64,000 nt of DNA from Clostridia bacterium (GTDB lineage Bacteria > Bacillota > Clostridia > Oscillospirales > SIG627): assembly GCA_017520825.1 (NCBI GenBank), contig JAFXEX010000010.1, forward strand, positions 1 to 64,000, in the 5' to 3' direction. The notes beneath the pieces were generated by a model, which made no database searches, was not told the origin of the DNA, and worked only from the letters and a program-made list of their open reading frames with translations. This document shows positions 1-8,802 of this stretch, in pieces. The position numbers were made by a program, and so were the translations under genes. Position 1 is the first letter of the stretch. The number at the start of each line of letters is the position of its first letter.

Positions 1-280
1 AGGTACCGTCGTAGGATTTCAGCAGATAGCTCAGATAGCCGTCGCTGATAAAGGGGAATTCTGCTCGCACGTAGATTCGTTTTACGTGTGGGTATTTTTC
101 TTTCAGAGCAGTCACCACTTCAAGACATAGGCTGTCAAATCGGCTCTTGCTTCCAAACAGGAAGGTGTCAACTCTCTCCTCGTTGATAAGCCTTTCAACA
201 GTCTCGGTTAATTTTTCTCTCAATTCAACCGTTTCGTCAATTTCTCTGTGACCGAAAAAGCAACAGGTATTTTCTTTCAT
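1..280 (-). CDS. SLOG-fold (YpsA/DUF1273-like) protein, 3' end outside window
   Basis: Partial gene: the window holds the first 93 residues and cuts off the rest. The start ATG (278-280) has an AGGAGG ribosome binding site at 288-293. The N terminus has a Cys-Cys-Phe-Phe-Gly-His-Arg motif, typical of the DUF1273/YpsA branch of the SLOG nucleotide-binding superfamily. This is followed by a helical stretch and a strand-turn segment (DTFLFGSKSRFD) that fits the Rossmann-like fold. Family members are thought to bind nucleotide-derived ligands; no reaction is established for this branch. It is divergent from the Xre gene at 408, and the CGATATATCG sites between them may control both. Family call is from motif recognition only. 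Confidence 0.7.
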   Translation of the reverse strand, partial: MKENTCCFFGHREIDETVELREKLTETVERLINEERVDTFLFGSKSRFDSLCLEVVTALKEKYPHVKRIYVRAEFPFISDGYLSYLLKSYDGT

Positions 281-297
281 AAATTAGCCTCCTGTAT

Positions 298-395
298 GCG
301 ATATATCGTAATTATAGCACAAAGGCTCAAACTTTGCGATATATCCCACACGATATATCGAATATTTTTATAGAATTATAGCAAAGATATATCGC
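298..395. promoter_or_regulatory. Divergent regulatory region with repeated CGATATATCG sites
   Basis: Four copies of a palindromic core lie in the 127 bp between the SLOG gene and the Xre gene: CGATATATCG at 299-308 and 351-360, GCGATATATC at about 336-345, and GATATATCGC at about 386-395. Two minus-strand TATAAT boxes (reverse complements at 311-316 and 375-380) lie between them. The layout is what a small autoregulating Xre repressor would be expected to bind, so this is a candidate operator for the gene at 408. The same core sequence also forms the spacer in the micro-hairpin arrays elsewhere in the window, so an array remnant is an alternative explanation. Confidence 0.5.
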
Positions 396-407
396 AGAGG
401 TAAAATT

Positions 408-650
408 ATGAATACCAAAAACGCTGTTGCGAAACGTATTATTGAATTGTGTAATCAGAAGAATATTGCAATAAATGCTTTGGCAAATTTGTCGGGCATA
501 TCTCCCTCGACTCTTTATAGTGTTTTGAACGAGAAAAGCCAAAATCCCGGAATTGTTACTATTAAGAAGTTGTGCGACGGACTCGAGATTTCTCTTCGTG
601 AATTCTTTGATGCTGACATTTTCGATGATATTGAGCAAGAAATAGTATAG
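408..650 (+). CDS. Small Xre/Cro-type HTH regulator
   Basis: 80-residue protein that is almost entirely a five-helix Cro/C1 HTH domain. Residues about 7-65 contain the typical pattern of helix 2-turn-helix 3 (ALANLSGISPSTLYSVLNEK) followed by a segment common in clostridial Xre proteins (TIKKLCDGLEISLREFFD). Expected role: DNA-binding transcriptional repressor. The start ATG has AGAGG 8 bases upstream. It is divergent from the SLOG gene and followed at once by a hairpin terminator, so it is monocistronic. The target is not known from sequence; CGATATATCG repeats upstream are the best candidates. Confidence 0.85.
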   Translation: MNTKNAVAKRIIELCNQKNIAINALANLSGISPSTLYSVLNEKSQNPGIVTIKKLCDGLEISLREFFDADIFDDIEQEIV

Positions 651-660
651 GAATAAAACG

Positions 661-694
661 AAACCTCTCTGCTTTGTGGGCAGGGAGGTTTTAT
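661..694 (+). terminator. Rho-independent terminator of the Xre gene
   Basis: Stem of about 11 bp (AACCTCTCTGC with GCAGGGAGGTT, one G-U pair), a short loop and a TTTTATT tail, 10 bp after the Xre stop. Confidence 0.8.
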
Positions 695-700
695 TATGCA

Positions 701-737
701 AAAAATCCCCTATGACTTAAAATCATAGGGGGATTTT
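701..737 (-). terminator. Terminator of the lysS operon
   Basis: Inverted repeat AATCCCC(C)TATGA with an A-run on the plus-strand left side, which is a T-run on the minus strand. It lies 30 bp beyond the lysS stop and ends the ftsE-to-lysS gene run. Confidence 0.8.
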
Positions 738-768
738 AATCGTAGCATTTGTTCTTTTTTTCAATAAT

Positions 769-2268
769 TTAGTCAAGTGGCTTCATCGTGGGGAAGAGAA
801 GCACGTCACGGATAGCAGGGGAGTCGGTAAGGAGCATACAGAGACGGTCAATGCCGTAGCCGATACCACCCGTGGGAGGCATACCGATTTCAAGAGCGTT
901 CATAAAGTCCTCGTCGGTGCGATTTGCTTCCTCGTCGCCCTGCGCAAGAAGCTCTTCCTGAGCCTTGAAGCGTTCTCTCTGGTCAATGGGGTCGTTAAGC
1001 TCTGAATAAGCGTTACACATTTCCCAGCCGTTCATAAACATTTCAAAGCGTTCAACCAATGCAGGATTTGAAGGCTTCTTCTTTGTAAGGGGAGAAATTT
1101 CAATGGGGTGGTCTGTAACGAAGGTAGGCTGAATGAGGTGCTTTTCAGCAAATTCCTCAAAGAAGAGAGAAAGGATGTCGCCCTTCTTGTGTCTGTCCTC
1201 ATAGTGAACGCCGTGCTTGTCGGCAATGGCTTTCGCTTCTTCGTCGGTGTTGATTTCGTTAAAGTCAACGCCGGAATACTTCTTAACGGCATCAATCATG
1301 GTGATGCGTTCAAAGGGCTTGCCAAGGTCCATAGTTACGCCGTTGTAAACTATTGTGGTAGTACCAAGCACCGTCTGCGCTACGTGACGGAAGAGATTTT
1401 CGGTAAGGTCCATCATTCCGTTGTAGTCGGTGTACGCCTGATAAAGCTCCATAAGTGTAAATTCGGGATTGTGACGGGTGTCAAGTCCCTCGTTACGGAA
1501 TACTCGTCCGATTTCATATACCTTTTCAAGTCCACCTACGATAAGACGCTTGAGGTAAAGCTCGAGAGAAATTCTCAGCTTGAAATCCTCGTCAAGCGCG
1601 TTGAAGTGGGTTTCAAAGGGGCGTGCGGCAGCACCGCCTGCGTTGGAAACAAGCATAGGAGTTTCAACCTCGATAAAGCCCTGAGTGTCAAGGTACTGAC
1701 GGATAGTGCTTATAATCTTTGAACGCTTGATAAAGGTGTCCTTTACCTCGGGGTTCATAATGAGGTCAACGTATCTCTGACGGTAACGCATATCGGTATT
1801 GGTCAGTCCGTGATACTTTTCGGGGAGAATCTGCAAGCTCTTTGAAAGGAGAACCAGCTTTTCTGCGTGTACCGAAATTTCACCGGTCTTGGTCTTGAAC
1901 ACGAAGCCCTCAACGCCTATAAGGTCGCCAAGGTCAAGCTTCTTGAACTTCTTATATTCTTCCTCGCCGAGACTGTCACGGGAGACGTAGCACTGAATCT
2001 GACCCTCAAGGTCAAGCACGCTACAGAAGGACGCCTTACCCATAATTCTCTTTGACATCATTCTGCCTGCAATGGAAACGTGGGCGTTTTCAAGGGTGTC
2101 AAAGTTTTTCTTTATTTCCTCGCTGTGATGAGTCTGATTGTACTTGGTAATTTCAAAGGGGTCTTCGCCGGCTTCCTTTAAGCCTGCAAGCTTTTCATGT
2201 CTTACACGGATAAGGTCGTTTACGTTAACCTCAGCCTGCTGGTTTGTGTTGTTTTCCATATCTGTCAT
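769..2268 (-). CDS. lysS: Lysyl-tRNA synthetase, class II
   Basis: Charges tRNA-Lys with lysine using ATP in the cytoplasm. The 499-residue product has the usual bacterial LysRS plan: an N-terminal OB-fold anticodon-binding domain (about residues 60-165) and a class II catalytic core. Motif 2 is visible in GRVFRNEGLDTRHNPEF and motif 3 in GYGIDRLCMLLTDSPAIRDV. An in-frame GTG lies three codons upstream of the chosen ATG (2266-2268), but AAGGTG sits 6 bases before this ATG and overlaps that GTG, so the ATG is preferred. It follows greA by 12 bases, the common greA-lysS pairing in Firmicutes. No T-box leader precedes it, so it probably relies on the upstream operon promoter. Confidence 0.97.
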   Translation of the reverse strand: MTDMENNTNQQAEVNVNDLIRVRHEKLAGLKEAGEDPFEITKYNQTHHSEEIKKNFDTLENAHVSIAGRMMSKRIMGKASFCSVLDLEGQIQCYVSRDSLGEEEYKKFKKLDLGDLIGVEGFVFKTKTGEISVHAEKLVLLSKSLQILPEKYHGLTNTDMRYRQRYVDLIMNPEVKDTFIKRSKIISTIRQYLDTQGFIEVETPMLVSNAGGAAARPFETHFNALDEDFKLRISLELYLKRLIVGGLEKVYEIGRVFRNEGLDTRHNPEFTLMELYQAYTDYNGMMDLTENLFRHVAQTVLGTTTIVYNGVTMDLGKPFERITMIDAVKKYSGVDFNEINTDEEAKAIADKHGVHYEDRHKKGDILSLFFEEFAEKHLIQPTFVTDHPIEISPLTKKKPSNPALVERFEMFMNGWEMCNAYSELNDPIDQRERFKAQEELLAQGDEEANRTDEDFMNALEIGMPPTGGIGYGIDRLCMLLTDSPAIRDVLLFPTMKPLD

Positions 2269-2280
2269 ATTATTCACCTT

Positions 2281-2751
2281 TTACTTGTTATGTGTAACTT
2301 CCTTTACAGTGAGAGTTTCTTTTCCACCGGGAGTATCGAATTCAACCGTGTCTCCTGCTGATTTTCCGAAGATAGCAGCGCCTATGGGAGATTCGTTTGA
2401 AATCTTGTTTTCAAGGAAGTTAGCCTCTGCGGCGCCAACGATGGTATATTCTGCAGTCACGCCGTCCTTGTCAACGACTGTAACCGTTGAGCCGAAGCCA
2501 ACGCTGCTCATCGCCTTCGTATTTTCAACGACCTCAACGTTTTTAAGCATTTCCTCAAGCTCAAGGATACGTCCTTCAACCTTAGCCTGCTCGTTCTTTG
2601 CCTCGTCGTACTCACTGTTTTCCGAAAGGTCTCCGAAGGCTCTGGCTTTTTTAAGGTCCTCACCCACCTTTACACGGGTGACCGTTTTTAATTCGTTAAG
2701 CTCCTCCTGAAGCTTTAAAAGACCTTCTTTGGTAACTATTGTTTTCTTCAT
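2281..2751 (-). CDS. greA: Transcription elongation factor GreA
   Basis: Rescues backtracked RNA polymerase by stimulating transcript cleavage in the secondary channel. The 156-residue length is standard. The N-terminal half is the antiparallel coiled coil (about residues 8-75) with acidic residues at its tip (LSENSEYDEAKNEQ), and the C-terminal half is the FKBP-like domain ending in the conserved SPIGAAIFGKSAGDTVEF segment. AGGAG lies 11 bases before the ATG. It sits between ctp and lysS, with 21- and 12-base gaps, and is probably co-transcribed with both. Confidence 0.97.
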   Translation of the reverse strand: MKKTIVTKEGLLKLQEELNELKTVTRVKVGEDLKKARAFGDLSENSEYDEAKNEQAKVEGRILELEEMLKNVEVVENTKAMSSVGFGSTVTVVDKDGVTAEYTIVGAAEANFLENKISNESPIGAAIFGKSAGDTVEFDTPGGKETLTVKEVTHNK

Positions 2752-2772
2752 GGTAGTATATCTCCTGTTACA

Positions 2773-3984
2773 TTATTTTTCGTTTAATAAATACTCGATT
2801 GCCGACATAAGCTGAGCGTCCTCTTTTTCTTCAATGAGATAAAATCTCTTCTGTGCTTCCTCTGAAAGCTCAACCTCAATATCGGGGACAATTCCCACTC
2901 CGTCGTAGCTGACTCTTGAGGGGGGTAAATAATACTCTGTAGAAAATTTAACTGCGCTTCCGTCTGAAAGAGGGAAGGTCTTCTGAACCGTACCCTTGCC
3001 GTAGGTGGTCTTGCCGATGAATACTGCCTTGTCGTAGTCCATCAATGCAGCAGTGAAAAGCTCGCCTGCGCTTGCAGTGGCTTCGTTAGCAAGGACGACC
3101 ATGGGCATATCTACCTGATTGGAGTCGGATTTTTCTACCTTTTCGGTTCCGTTTTTGTCGGTTGTAATTATTATTTCACCCTCGGGGAGAAGATAGTCAA
3201 GTATGCTGGTTATCGATACGTACTCTCCACCGGGGTTGTTTCTCACGTCGAAAATCAGCTTGGTAGCGCCCTGCGCCCTGAGGCTTTCAACGGCTTTCTT
3301 AAACTGCGATATAGTCGCCGTGGTGAACTGATATATTCTGATATAGCCGATAGTATCGTTGGCGTAGGTCTTTTTGTAGCTGACCGTCTGTGAGTCAAAG
3401 TATTTTCTCGTTATCTTAAACTCAACTACTCTGTCGCCTCGAAGCACCTCGAAGGTCAGTACGGTGCCTTCCTCGCCGAGCATCATATTCACAGCCTTGT
3501 CGTATCCAAGCTTACTGTAAAGCGTGCCCTCTACCGAGTAAATTATATCACCGGGAAGCACTCCTGCCTCCTTGGCAGGTGAGTTTTCCATTACCTCGAA
3601 TATAACCACTCTGTCGGTTGCGCCGTTGTCAAGCTCTTCAAGTGTAACTCTTATACCGATACCGGTGAGCGCACCCTGAATTGAGTTGATATATTCACGG
3701 TAGGTGTCTGCCGTGTAATAGCCTGCGTGAGGGTCACCCAAGCCGTACACGTAGCCGTAAGCCAGAGAATCGGACAGGTAATTTTCGTCAAAGTCTTTAA
3801 CGTAGTATCCGTCCACAAGCTGTTCTATTTCCACAAGCTTTGGATTTTCAAGGGGTTGGACCGTAAAGTCAGACATTGCTGCGTTGTATCTGGTCTCGTC
3901 CGAAACTGTTACCATAAGATAGGTGAGTAAAACTGCTATCAAAATCATAACGAGACATGCGCTAAAAGGAATTTTTCTATTCAT
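2773..3984 (-). CDS. S41 C-terminal processing peptidase (CtpA/CtpB type)
   Basis: 403-residue membrane-anchored serine protease acting outside the membrane. Residues 8-27 form an N-terminal membrane anchor. A PDZ domain (about 100-185) contains the usual PAKEAGVLPGDIIYSV segment and is followed by the tail-specific protease domain. The catalytic Ser is in ATASAGELFTAAL and the catalytic Lys in TTYGKGTVQKTFP, so it should be active. It follows the M23 hydrolase by 13 bases. In Firmicutes this ftsE-ftsX-hydrolase-ctp order is frequent and suggests a role in processing division or peptidoglycan-remodelling proteins. The substrate cannot be read from the sequence. Confidence 0.93.
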   Translation of the reverse strand: MNRKIPFSACLVMILIAVLLTYLMVTVSDETRYNAAMSDFTVQPLENPKLVEIEQLVDGYYVKDFDENYLSDSLAYGYVYGLGDPHAGYYTADTYREYINSIQGALTGIGIRVTLEELDNGATDRVVIFEVMENSPAKEAGVLPGDIIYSVEGTLYSKLGYDKAVNMMLGEEGTVLTFEVLRGDRVVEFKITRKYFDSQTVSYKKTYANDTIGYIRIYQFTTATISQFKKAVESLRAQGATKLIFDVRNNPGGEYVSITSILDYLLPEGEIIITTDKNGTEKVEKSDSNQVDMPMVVLANEATASAGELFTAALMDYDKAVFIGKTTYGKGTVQKTFPLSDGSAVKFSTEYYLPPSRVSYDGVGIVPDIEVELSEEAQKRFYLIEEKEDAQLMSAIEYLLNEK

Positions 3985-3997
3985 ATGGGTCCTCCCA

Positions 3998-5200
3998 TCA
4001 GGGCTCTGATATGTATTTCATGGGGTCAACGTGCACTCCGTTTTCAAGAATAGAGAAGTGAAGGTGGTTACCCGTTGAGTCTCCCGTGCTTCCAACCTCT
4101 GCTACCTTGTCGCCCCTCAATACCACGTCACCGGTGTTGACTAAAAGCTTTGAGCAGTGTGCGTAAAGGGAGGTTACTCCTCCTCCGTGGTCGATAATGA
4201 GGTAAAGACCGTAGCTGGGTGAATTTCTCGTAAGTATTACGGTACCACTGTTGGTGGCAAGTATGGGTGTTCCACGGTAGGCTGCAAAGTCAACGCCCTT
4301 GTGGTAGTCGGTAGCACGTCCGTTGTTCCAGACACGCCAGCCAAATCCACCCGAGTTCCAATAGGTTGCATCGTAGGGCAGGGGGAATCTGAATTCCTCG
4401 TTTGAATAATTGGTTCTTTCCTGAAGCTCTATCTGGGCAAGAAGCTCCTTGATTTCCTTTTCGATAGACTCCATTTCGGCAGCCTTCTCGTTGTACTGTC
4501 TCTGATAGGTCGCCTCGTCACGCTTATAGGTGGCAAGGTAAGAGGTTGCAGTATCAATCTTTGCCTGAAGGTCTACTCTCTTGGTTTCAAGCTCTGCAAT
4601 AGCCTCGTTGCACTTATCACGGGTGGTAGTAAGCTCGTCCTTGAGGATAGCCAAGGATATTCTGTCGCTTGTCAACTGCTCGATAAGAGTTCTGTCGTAC
4701 TCGAAAAGAGCGTTTGCTATTTCAATTCTGGTCAACAGGTCTGCAAAGTCGGAGGAGCCAAGAACGTAGGATATTACGTTACTGTTTCCGTTTTCGTGCT
4801 GCATAACCAGTCTGTCGCCAATCATCTGAACGGTTTCTTCAATTTCCTCGTCCTTGAGGCTTATTCCGTTTTCCTTTTCGGTAATGGAATCATTGTAGCC
4901 CGATATAAGCTTTTCCAGAATTTCTATTTCTCTTTCAGCAAGAGAAACCTCCTGGTCAAGCTGATTTTTAATGGCAAGCTGGTCTGCCTGATTTTGCTTT
5001 GCCTGCTTTATGCTTCTCTGTATGTCTGCAAGTGAGCCCTGAATGCTCTTAAGGTCGCTTTCAAGGGTGCGTACCGAGTCCTTATTTTCTGCAAGGCTTG
5101 CAGCGTCGGACTGAAGAATGTATGAATCCGAGGAGACGATAATCGCCGTAAATACCACGATTACAGCCAGGAAGACAAGGGATGTATTTTTGAATTTCAT
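3998..5200 (-). CDS. Murein hydrolase activator / M23 peptidase, EnvC-like
   Basis: 400 residues with an N-terminal membrane segment (about 7-24), two long coiled-coil stretches (about 32-135 and 165-270) and a C-terminal LytM/M23 domain. Metal ligands are present: His and Asp in DYHKGVDFA and the HLH of NHLHFSI. The domain therefore looks catalytically competent, unlike activator-only EnvC of E. coli. It is the equivalent of PcsB or EnvC, which is gated by FtsEX through its coiled coil to cut septal peptidoglycan. It lies 36 bases downstream of ftsX, which supports that partnership. Confidence 0.92.
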   Translation of the reverse strand: MKFKNTSLVFLAVIVVFTAIIVSSDSYILQSDAASLAENKDSVRTLESDLKSIQGSLADIQRSIKQAKQNQADQLAIKNQLDQEVSLAEREIEILEKLISGYNDSITEKENGISLKDEEIEETVQMIGDRLVMQHENGNSNVISYVLGSSDFADLLTRIEIANALFEYDRTLIEQLTSDRISLAILKDELTTTRDKCNEAIAELETKRVDLQAKIDTATSYLATYKRDEATYQRQYNEKAAEMESIEKEIKELLAQIELQERTNYSNEEFRFPLPYDATYWNSGGFGWRVWNNGRATDYHKGVDFAAYRGTPILATNSGTVILTRNSPSYGLYLIIDHGGGVTSLYAHCSKLLVNTGDVVLRGDKVAEVGSTGDSTGNHLHFSILENGVHVDPMKYISEP

Positions 5201-5236
5201 TATTTAACCTCTTGTTTTTTGTCTGCTATGAAAACT

Positions 5237-6148
5237 CTATGAGTTTTCCTGATTATACTTCTTAAGTGAAATAAGACTTCCTACGAAGCCCGTTATAACG
5301 CCAACTGCGATAAAGCCTATTACCACTATTCCCTTTACGTCGGCAAAGGGGAGAATAGAGATTATCTCATATTGGTCAACGAGCTCAAGCATAAGATACT
5401 TGTAGATTACGTATTGAACGCCGTAGGCAATACCTGCCGATATAGCGCCTATTGCAAGACCCTCAATAAGATAGGGCGTTGAAACGAAGAAGTTTGTTGC
5501 GCCGATATAACGCATAAGCGCAATTTCGTCACGTCTTGAGAATACCGAAAGCTTAATGGTATTGATAATGATGAAAAGTGATACCGTGAAGAGAAGAATA
5601 AGAAGCCAGGTAAAGATAATAGCAATGGCGTTCTTTATGTTCTGAATCTGATTCACAACGTCCATATTCACGTTGAGCTTTGCAATGTGGTCAATGCTTC
5701 TCTCAATGTTCAGTCTCAGGGTTTCAACGTCTGCGTTGGGCTTGTAGGTAATGACGTAGGAATCCTTGAGGGGATTGTTGTCCTTGTACATTTCCAGAAG
5801 GAATTCAGCCTCTGTGTACTGAGCAACCTGCTCTGCAAGAGCGTCCTCCTTGGACTCGAATTCAACGCTTTCGATGTCCTTGATGGCCTTCAGCTTTTCG
5901 CCAATCTCTGCCGTTTCAAACTCGTCAGCCTCTTTGTCCACGAATAGCACGATTTTGTTGAAGCCGTCTATTTTTTCAATGTTGTAGTTTATGTTCTTGA
6001 TTACAAGGAAGAAGGTTCCCATAATAACGAGGCAGGACAGAAGCACGAAAATGGAGGATACCGTCATAACCCTGTTTTTGAAAAGACCGATTGCCGAAAG
6101 CTTGAGGGAATACATAATTTTTGGCGCTTTAATCTTCATTTTCGTCAC
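5237..6148 (-). CDS. ftsX: Cell division protein FtsX
   Basis: Membrane subunit of the FtsEX complex, which transmits ATP hydrolysis in the cytoplasm to a peptidoglycan hydrolase outside. The 303-residue protein has the expected four membrane segments (about 22-46, 175-200, 225-247 and 270-293) with a large extracellular loop between the first two. The C-terminal part shows the FtsX-domain hallmark (FSRRDEIALMRYIGATNFF). Its start overlaps the end of ftsE by 20 bases, indicating translational coupling. Confidence 0.96.
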   Translation of the reverse strand: MTKMKIKAPKIMYSLKLSAIGLFKNRVMTVSSIFVLLSCLVIMGTFFLVIKNINYNIEKIDGFNKIVLFVDKEADEFETAEIGEKLKAIKDIESVEFESKEDALAEQVAQYTEAEFLLEMYKDNNPLKDSYVITYKPNADVETLRLNIERSIDHIAKLNVNMDVVNQIQNIKNAIAIIFTWLLILLFTVSLFIIINTIKLSVFSRRDEIALMRYIGATNFFVSTPYLIEGLAIGAISAGIAYGVQYVIYKYLMLELVDQYEIISILPFADVKGIVVIGFIAVGVITGFVGSLISLKKYNQENS

Positions 6149-6818
6149 CTCCCGCTTTCTTGTGGTCGTCGGTCAGAAGACCGTCGGTAAGAGTAAGTAC
6201 TCTCTTGTGGTAGTAATTAACCATTTTAATATCGTGGGAGATTACGATAACCGTCTTTCCGAGGTCGTTTATCTTTTTAAGAAGCTCCATCATTTCAACC
6301 GACATAACGGGGTCACTGTTGCTTGTAGGCTCGTCGGCAACCACGATTTTGGGGTTATTGACAAGCGCTCTTGCAAGGGCAACTCGTCTCTGCTCACCAC
6401 CCGAAAGCTCTCGGGGATAGTTGTGCGCCCTGTGGTCAAGGCTGACGTACTTCAAAAACTTCCATACTCGTTGCTTGACGGTTTTGTTGGGCTCACCGAT
6501 AACGTGCATTGCAAAGGCAACGTTTTCAAAAACCGTCATATTGGGGAAGAGACGGTGGTCCTGAAAAACGAAGCCCATAGTTCTTCTGTAATAGGGGATT
6601 TTACTGTGCTTTATCTTGTTGAGGTCGTATCCGTTGACCTCTATTTTGCCCGAGGTGGGCTTCTCCTCTCCAAGCAGAAGCTTGGTGAGAGTGGTTTTTC
6701 CCGCACCGTTAGGTCCGATAATAAAGACAAAATCTCCGTCGGGGATAGACACGGTAACGTTCTTTAAGGCTTGCGTGCCGTTGGGGTACACTTTTGAAAC
6801 GTTAGAGAGTTTAATCAT
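6129..6818 (-). CDS. ftsE: Cell division ATP-binding protein FtsE
   Basis: ABC-type ATPase partner of FtsX. 229 residues with Walker A GPNGAGKTT at 35-43, signature LSGGEQRRVALARAL, and Walker B IVVADEPTS. The D-loop reads SNSDP rather than the more common GNLDP, a minor deviation. It is the first gene of the ftsE-ftsX-M23-ctp-greA-lysS run. A perfect 9-bp inverted repeat lies 42 bases upstream of its start (6860-6881). Confidence 0.96.
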   Translation of the reverse strand: MIKLSNVSKVYPNGTQALKNVTVSIPDGDFVFIIGPNGAGKTTLTKLLLGEEKPTSGKIEVNGYDLNKIKHSKIPYYRRTMGFVFQDHRLFPNMTVFENVAFAMHVIGEPNKTVKQRVWKFLKYVSLDHRAHNYPRELSGGEQRRVALARALVNNPKIVVADEPTSNSDPVMSVEMMELLKKINDLGKTVIVISHDIKMVNYYHKRVLTLTDGLLTDDHKKAGGDENED

Positions 6819-6859
6819 TGTTATATCCTTAATTTTTTCAATGGTTTTAACGCAAACAT

Positions 6860-6881
6860 ACTCATTGCGTTGGCAATGAGT
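6860..6881. promoter_or_regulatory. Inverted repeat in the ftsE leader
   Basis: ACTCATTGC and GCAATGAGT flank a 4-base loop, in the 83 bp between the CdaR-type gene and ftsE. There is no T-run after it on the minus strand, so it is not a convincing terminator. An operator or an mRNA leader hairpin is possible. Confidence 0.4.
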
Positions 6882-6901
6882 TATGTTGCAGTAAGCTTAT
6901 T

Positions 6902-7987
6902 TTAGAATTTTGTGGATTTTGAAGAAAGGTACTTCTTAACCATAAGGGCTACCTTGAAGGTGATAGCGTGCTCGAATTCTCTCAGGTCGAGTCCCGTCAG
7001 CTTCTTGATTTTTTCAAGTCTGTAAACAAGAGTGTTTCTATGTACGAAAAGCTTTCTCGAGGTCTCTGAAACGTTGAGATTGTTCTCAAAGAACGCCTGT
7101 ATGGTAATCAGCGTTTCACGGTCAAGCACCTCGAACGCGCCCTTCTTGAACACCTCGTTCAAAAACATTTCGCAAAGGGTGGTGGGAAGCTGATAAATAA
7201 GACGTCCGATACCAAGATTCTGATAGCTGATTACGTTCTTTTCGGTGTCGAATACCTTTCCTACCTCAATGGATATCTGCGCCTCCTTGTAGGAGCGTGC
7301 AAGCTCCTTGATGGATTCTACTGCAGTACCGATTCCCACGAAGGTCTTAAGATAGAATTCGCTATTCACGGTGTCAACGATGCTTTTCGCCGTCTTGATA
7401 ATCTCCTTGGTGTCCTCGTTGGGCTTGATTTCACGAACCAGCACCACCTCGTTTTCACCTACGCCGATAACGTAATCCTTGTTCTTGTCGGGGTAGAGAT
7501 TCTGAATAACGTCAAGGGGCACACAGTCGTTTTTGCCGATGAACTTAATGAGATAAACTATTCTCGGCACCTCGTTGTTGATGTGAAGCTCCTTGGATTT
7601 GATATAAATATCGCTGGGCAGAATATTGTCAAGAATAACGTTCTTAACAAAGCTTGCCTTGTCGTATTTTTCGTCGTAAAGGGATTTTATGTTGGTAAGC
7701 GAAATGCAAAGAATGGTTGCAAGATTATCGGCAACGGCATCGCTTCCTTCCACGAATACCACGTATTCAATTTTTTCGTGATTGTTAATGGGGTGATAGG
7801 TGTAGCCGTTGGCACGGAAGGATTCGTTGGTGTACGCAAGCTCTTCCTTAACTCCCCCAAGATTTTCACCAATGCGTACAAGCTCACTGCACGCAATGAT
7901 ACAACCGTTTTTGTCAACAACGCCTATCGTTCTGTCAATGGCGTCCTTCATCTGATGAACGATGCTTTGAAAAAGTCTGTTAGACAT
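6902..7987 (-). CDS. CdaR/PucR-family transcriptional regulator
   Basis: 361 residues. The C terminus (about 300-355) is the PucR-type helix-turn-helix (NVSETSRKLFVHRNTLVYRL followed by EKIKKLTGLDLREFEHAI). The middle resembles the GGDEF-like domain of the CdaR family, and the N terminus (LFQSIVHQMKDAIDRTIGVV) resembles the sugar-diacid recognition domain. Family members respond to small carbon or nitrogen metabolites, but the inducer here is unknown. AGGAGG precedes the ATG. It lies 15 bases after the membrane protein gene at 8003 and probably forms an operon with it and rsmE. No obvious target gene of sugar-acid metabolism is adjacent. Confidence 0.88.
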   Translation of the reverse strand: MSNRLFQSIVHQMKDAIDRTIGVVDKNGCIIACSELVRIGENLGGVKEELAYTNESFRANGYTYHPINNHEKIEYVVFVEGSDAVADNLATILCISLTNIKSLYDEKYDKASFVKNVILDNILPSDIYIKSKELHINNEVPRIVYLIKFIGKNDCVPLDVIQNLYPDKNKDYVIGVGENEVVLVREIKPNEDTKEIIKTAKSIVDTVNSEFYLKTFVGIGTAVESIKELARSYKEAQISIEVGKVFDTEKNVISYQNLGIGRLIYQLPTTLCEMFLNEVFKKGAFEVLDRETLITIQAFFENNLNVSETSRKLFVHRNTLVYRLEKIKKLTGLDLREFEHAITFKVALMVKKYLSSKSTKF

Positions 7988-8002
7988 CCTTGTACTTCCT
8001 CC

Positions 8003-8782
8003 TTACTTCAACATTTTTATTGCATAGAATAATGCAAAGATAATAGTTTCAAGTGCAATGATTACGTCGTAAATGACGTAGGAGCCTATTCCCAGCGCTC
8101 CCAGAATTATAAACAGTGCGAAAACTGCAACCGAAATGAAAACGGGAAGGTAATCGGCGTCCTTCTTCATTATCTTCATGCCGAAAAGCTCGCCACCGTT
8201 TTTCTTCGCCATACCGAGTATGACGGCAAAGGCTACGGCAACCACTACGGCTAAAGCTCTTAAAACGTAATGCTCCACGGGACTGTCAATAGCCGACACC
8301 AGATTGAGAGCGTATATTGCAAAGGCTCCGAGAGCGTTGAAAATTGCAATTATAAGATAAGAGCCGGGGAAGGAAACTGCGATGAAATAGAGAAGAGACA
8401 CGAGAATTACGAAGATTATCGCAGGCACGTAGCCGATATAAACGTATCTTGAAATTATCAGCGCCACTACCAGAAATACTGCCGAAACAGTCAGCAGGAA
8501 GGAGGAGGAAAGAGTTGTGAACTCCTCGTTTTTCTGATTTTTCTTGCACAGTATAAGGTAGACTGCCGAGGCTACTGTGAGAACGAGGGGCAGAATGGGC
8601 AAAAGTCTGACCGTTCTGATATATGCGTCGTAGTTTTCCACAGCCGAGGTAGTGCCAAGCCAATTCCTTACGGACAGCAGGGCAAACACCGACAGAAGAA
8701 GAAGCACGAAAACTATCATCATTCTGTTGGTCAGAGTATCGCTTCGTTTCGTCTTATACGAATAACTTTGTTTTTTCGCCAT
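8003..8782 (-). CDS. Polytopic membrane protein of unknown function
   Basis: 259 residues, not recognised as a named family. It has a short basic cytoplasmic N terminus (MAKKQSYSYKTKRSD) followed by about eight hydrophobic segments near residues 22-42, 60-80, 90-112, 116-136, 141-163, 172-192, 210-231 and 236-255. There are no charged catalytic motifs or Cys pairs. Its only context is its place between rsmE (20-base gap) and the CdaR-type regulator (15-base gap), a likely three-gene operon. Function is not assigned. Confidence 0.75.
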   Translation of the reverse strand: MAKKQSYSYKTKRSDTLTNRMMIVFVLLLLSVFALLSVRNWLGTTSAVENYDAYIRTVRLLPILPLVLTVASAVYLILCKKNQKNEEFTTLSSSFLLTVSAVFLVVALIISRYVYIGYVPAIIFVILVSLLYFIAVSFPGSYLIIAIFNALGAFAIYALNLVSAIDSPVEHYVLRALAVVVAVAFAVILGMAKKNGGELFGMKIMKKDADYLPVFISVAVFALFIILGALGIGSYVIYDVIIALETIIFALFYAIKMLK

Positions 8783-8802
8783 TTTGATTTACCTCTTATA
8801 AT

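Noticed and set aside
327..701. 124-codon minus-strand frame overlapping the Xre gene
   Set aside because: Antisense to a clear HTH protein and through its terminator; composition typical of AT-rich noise.
2269..2300. T-box or lysine riboswitch controlling lysS
   Set aside because: lysS follows greA by 12 bases, leaving no room for a leader.
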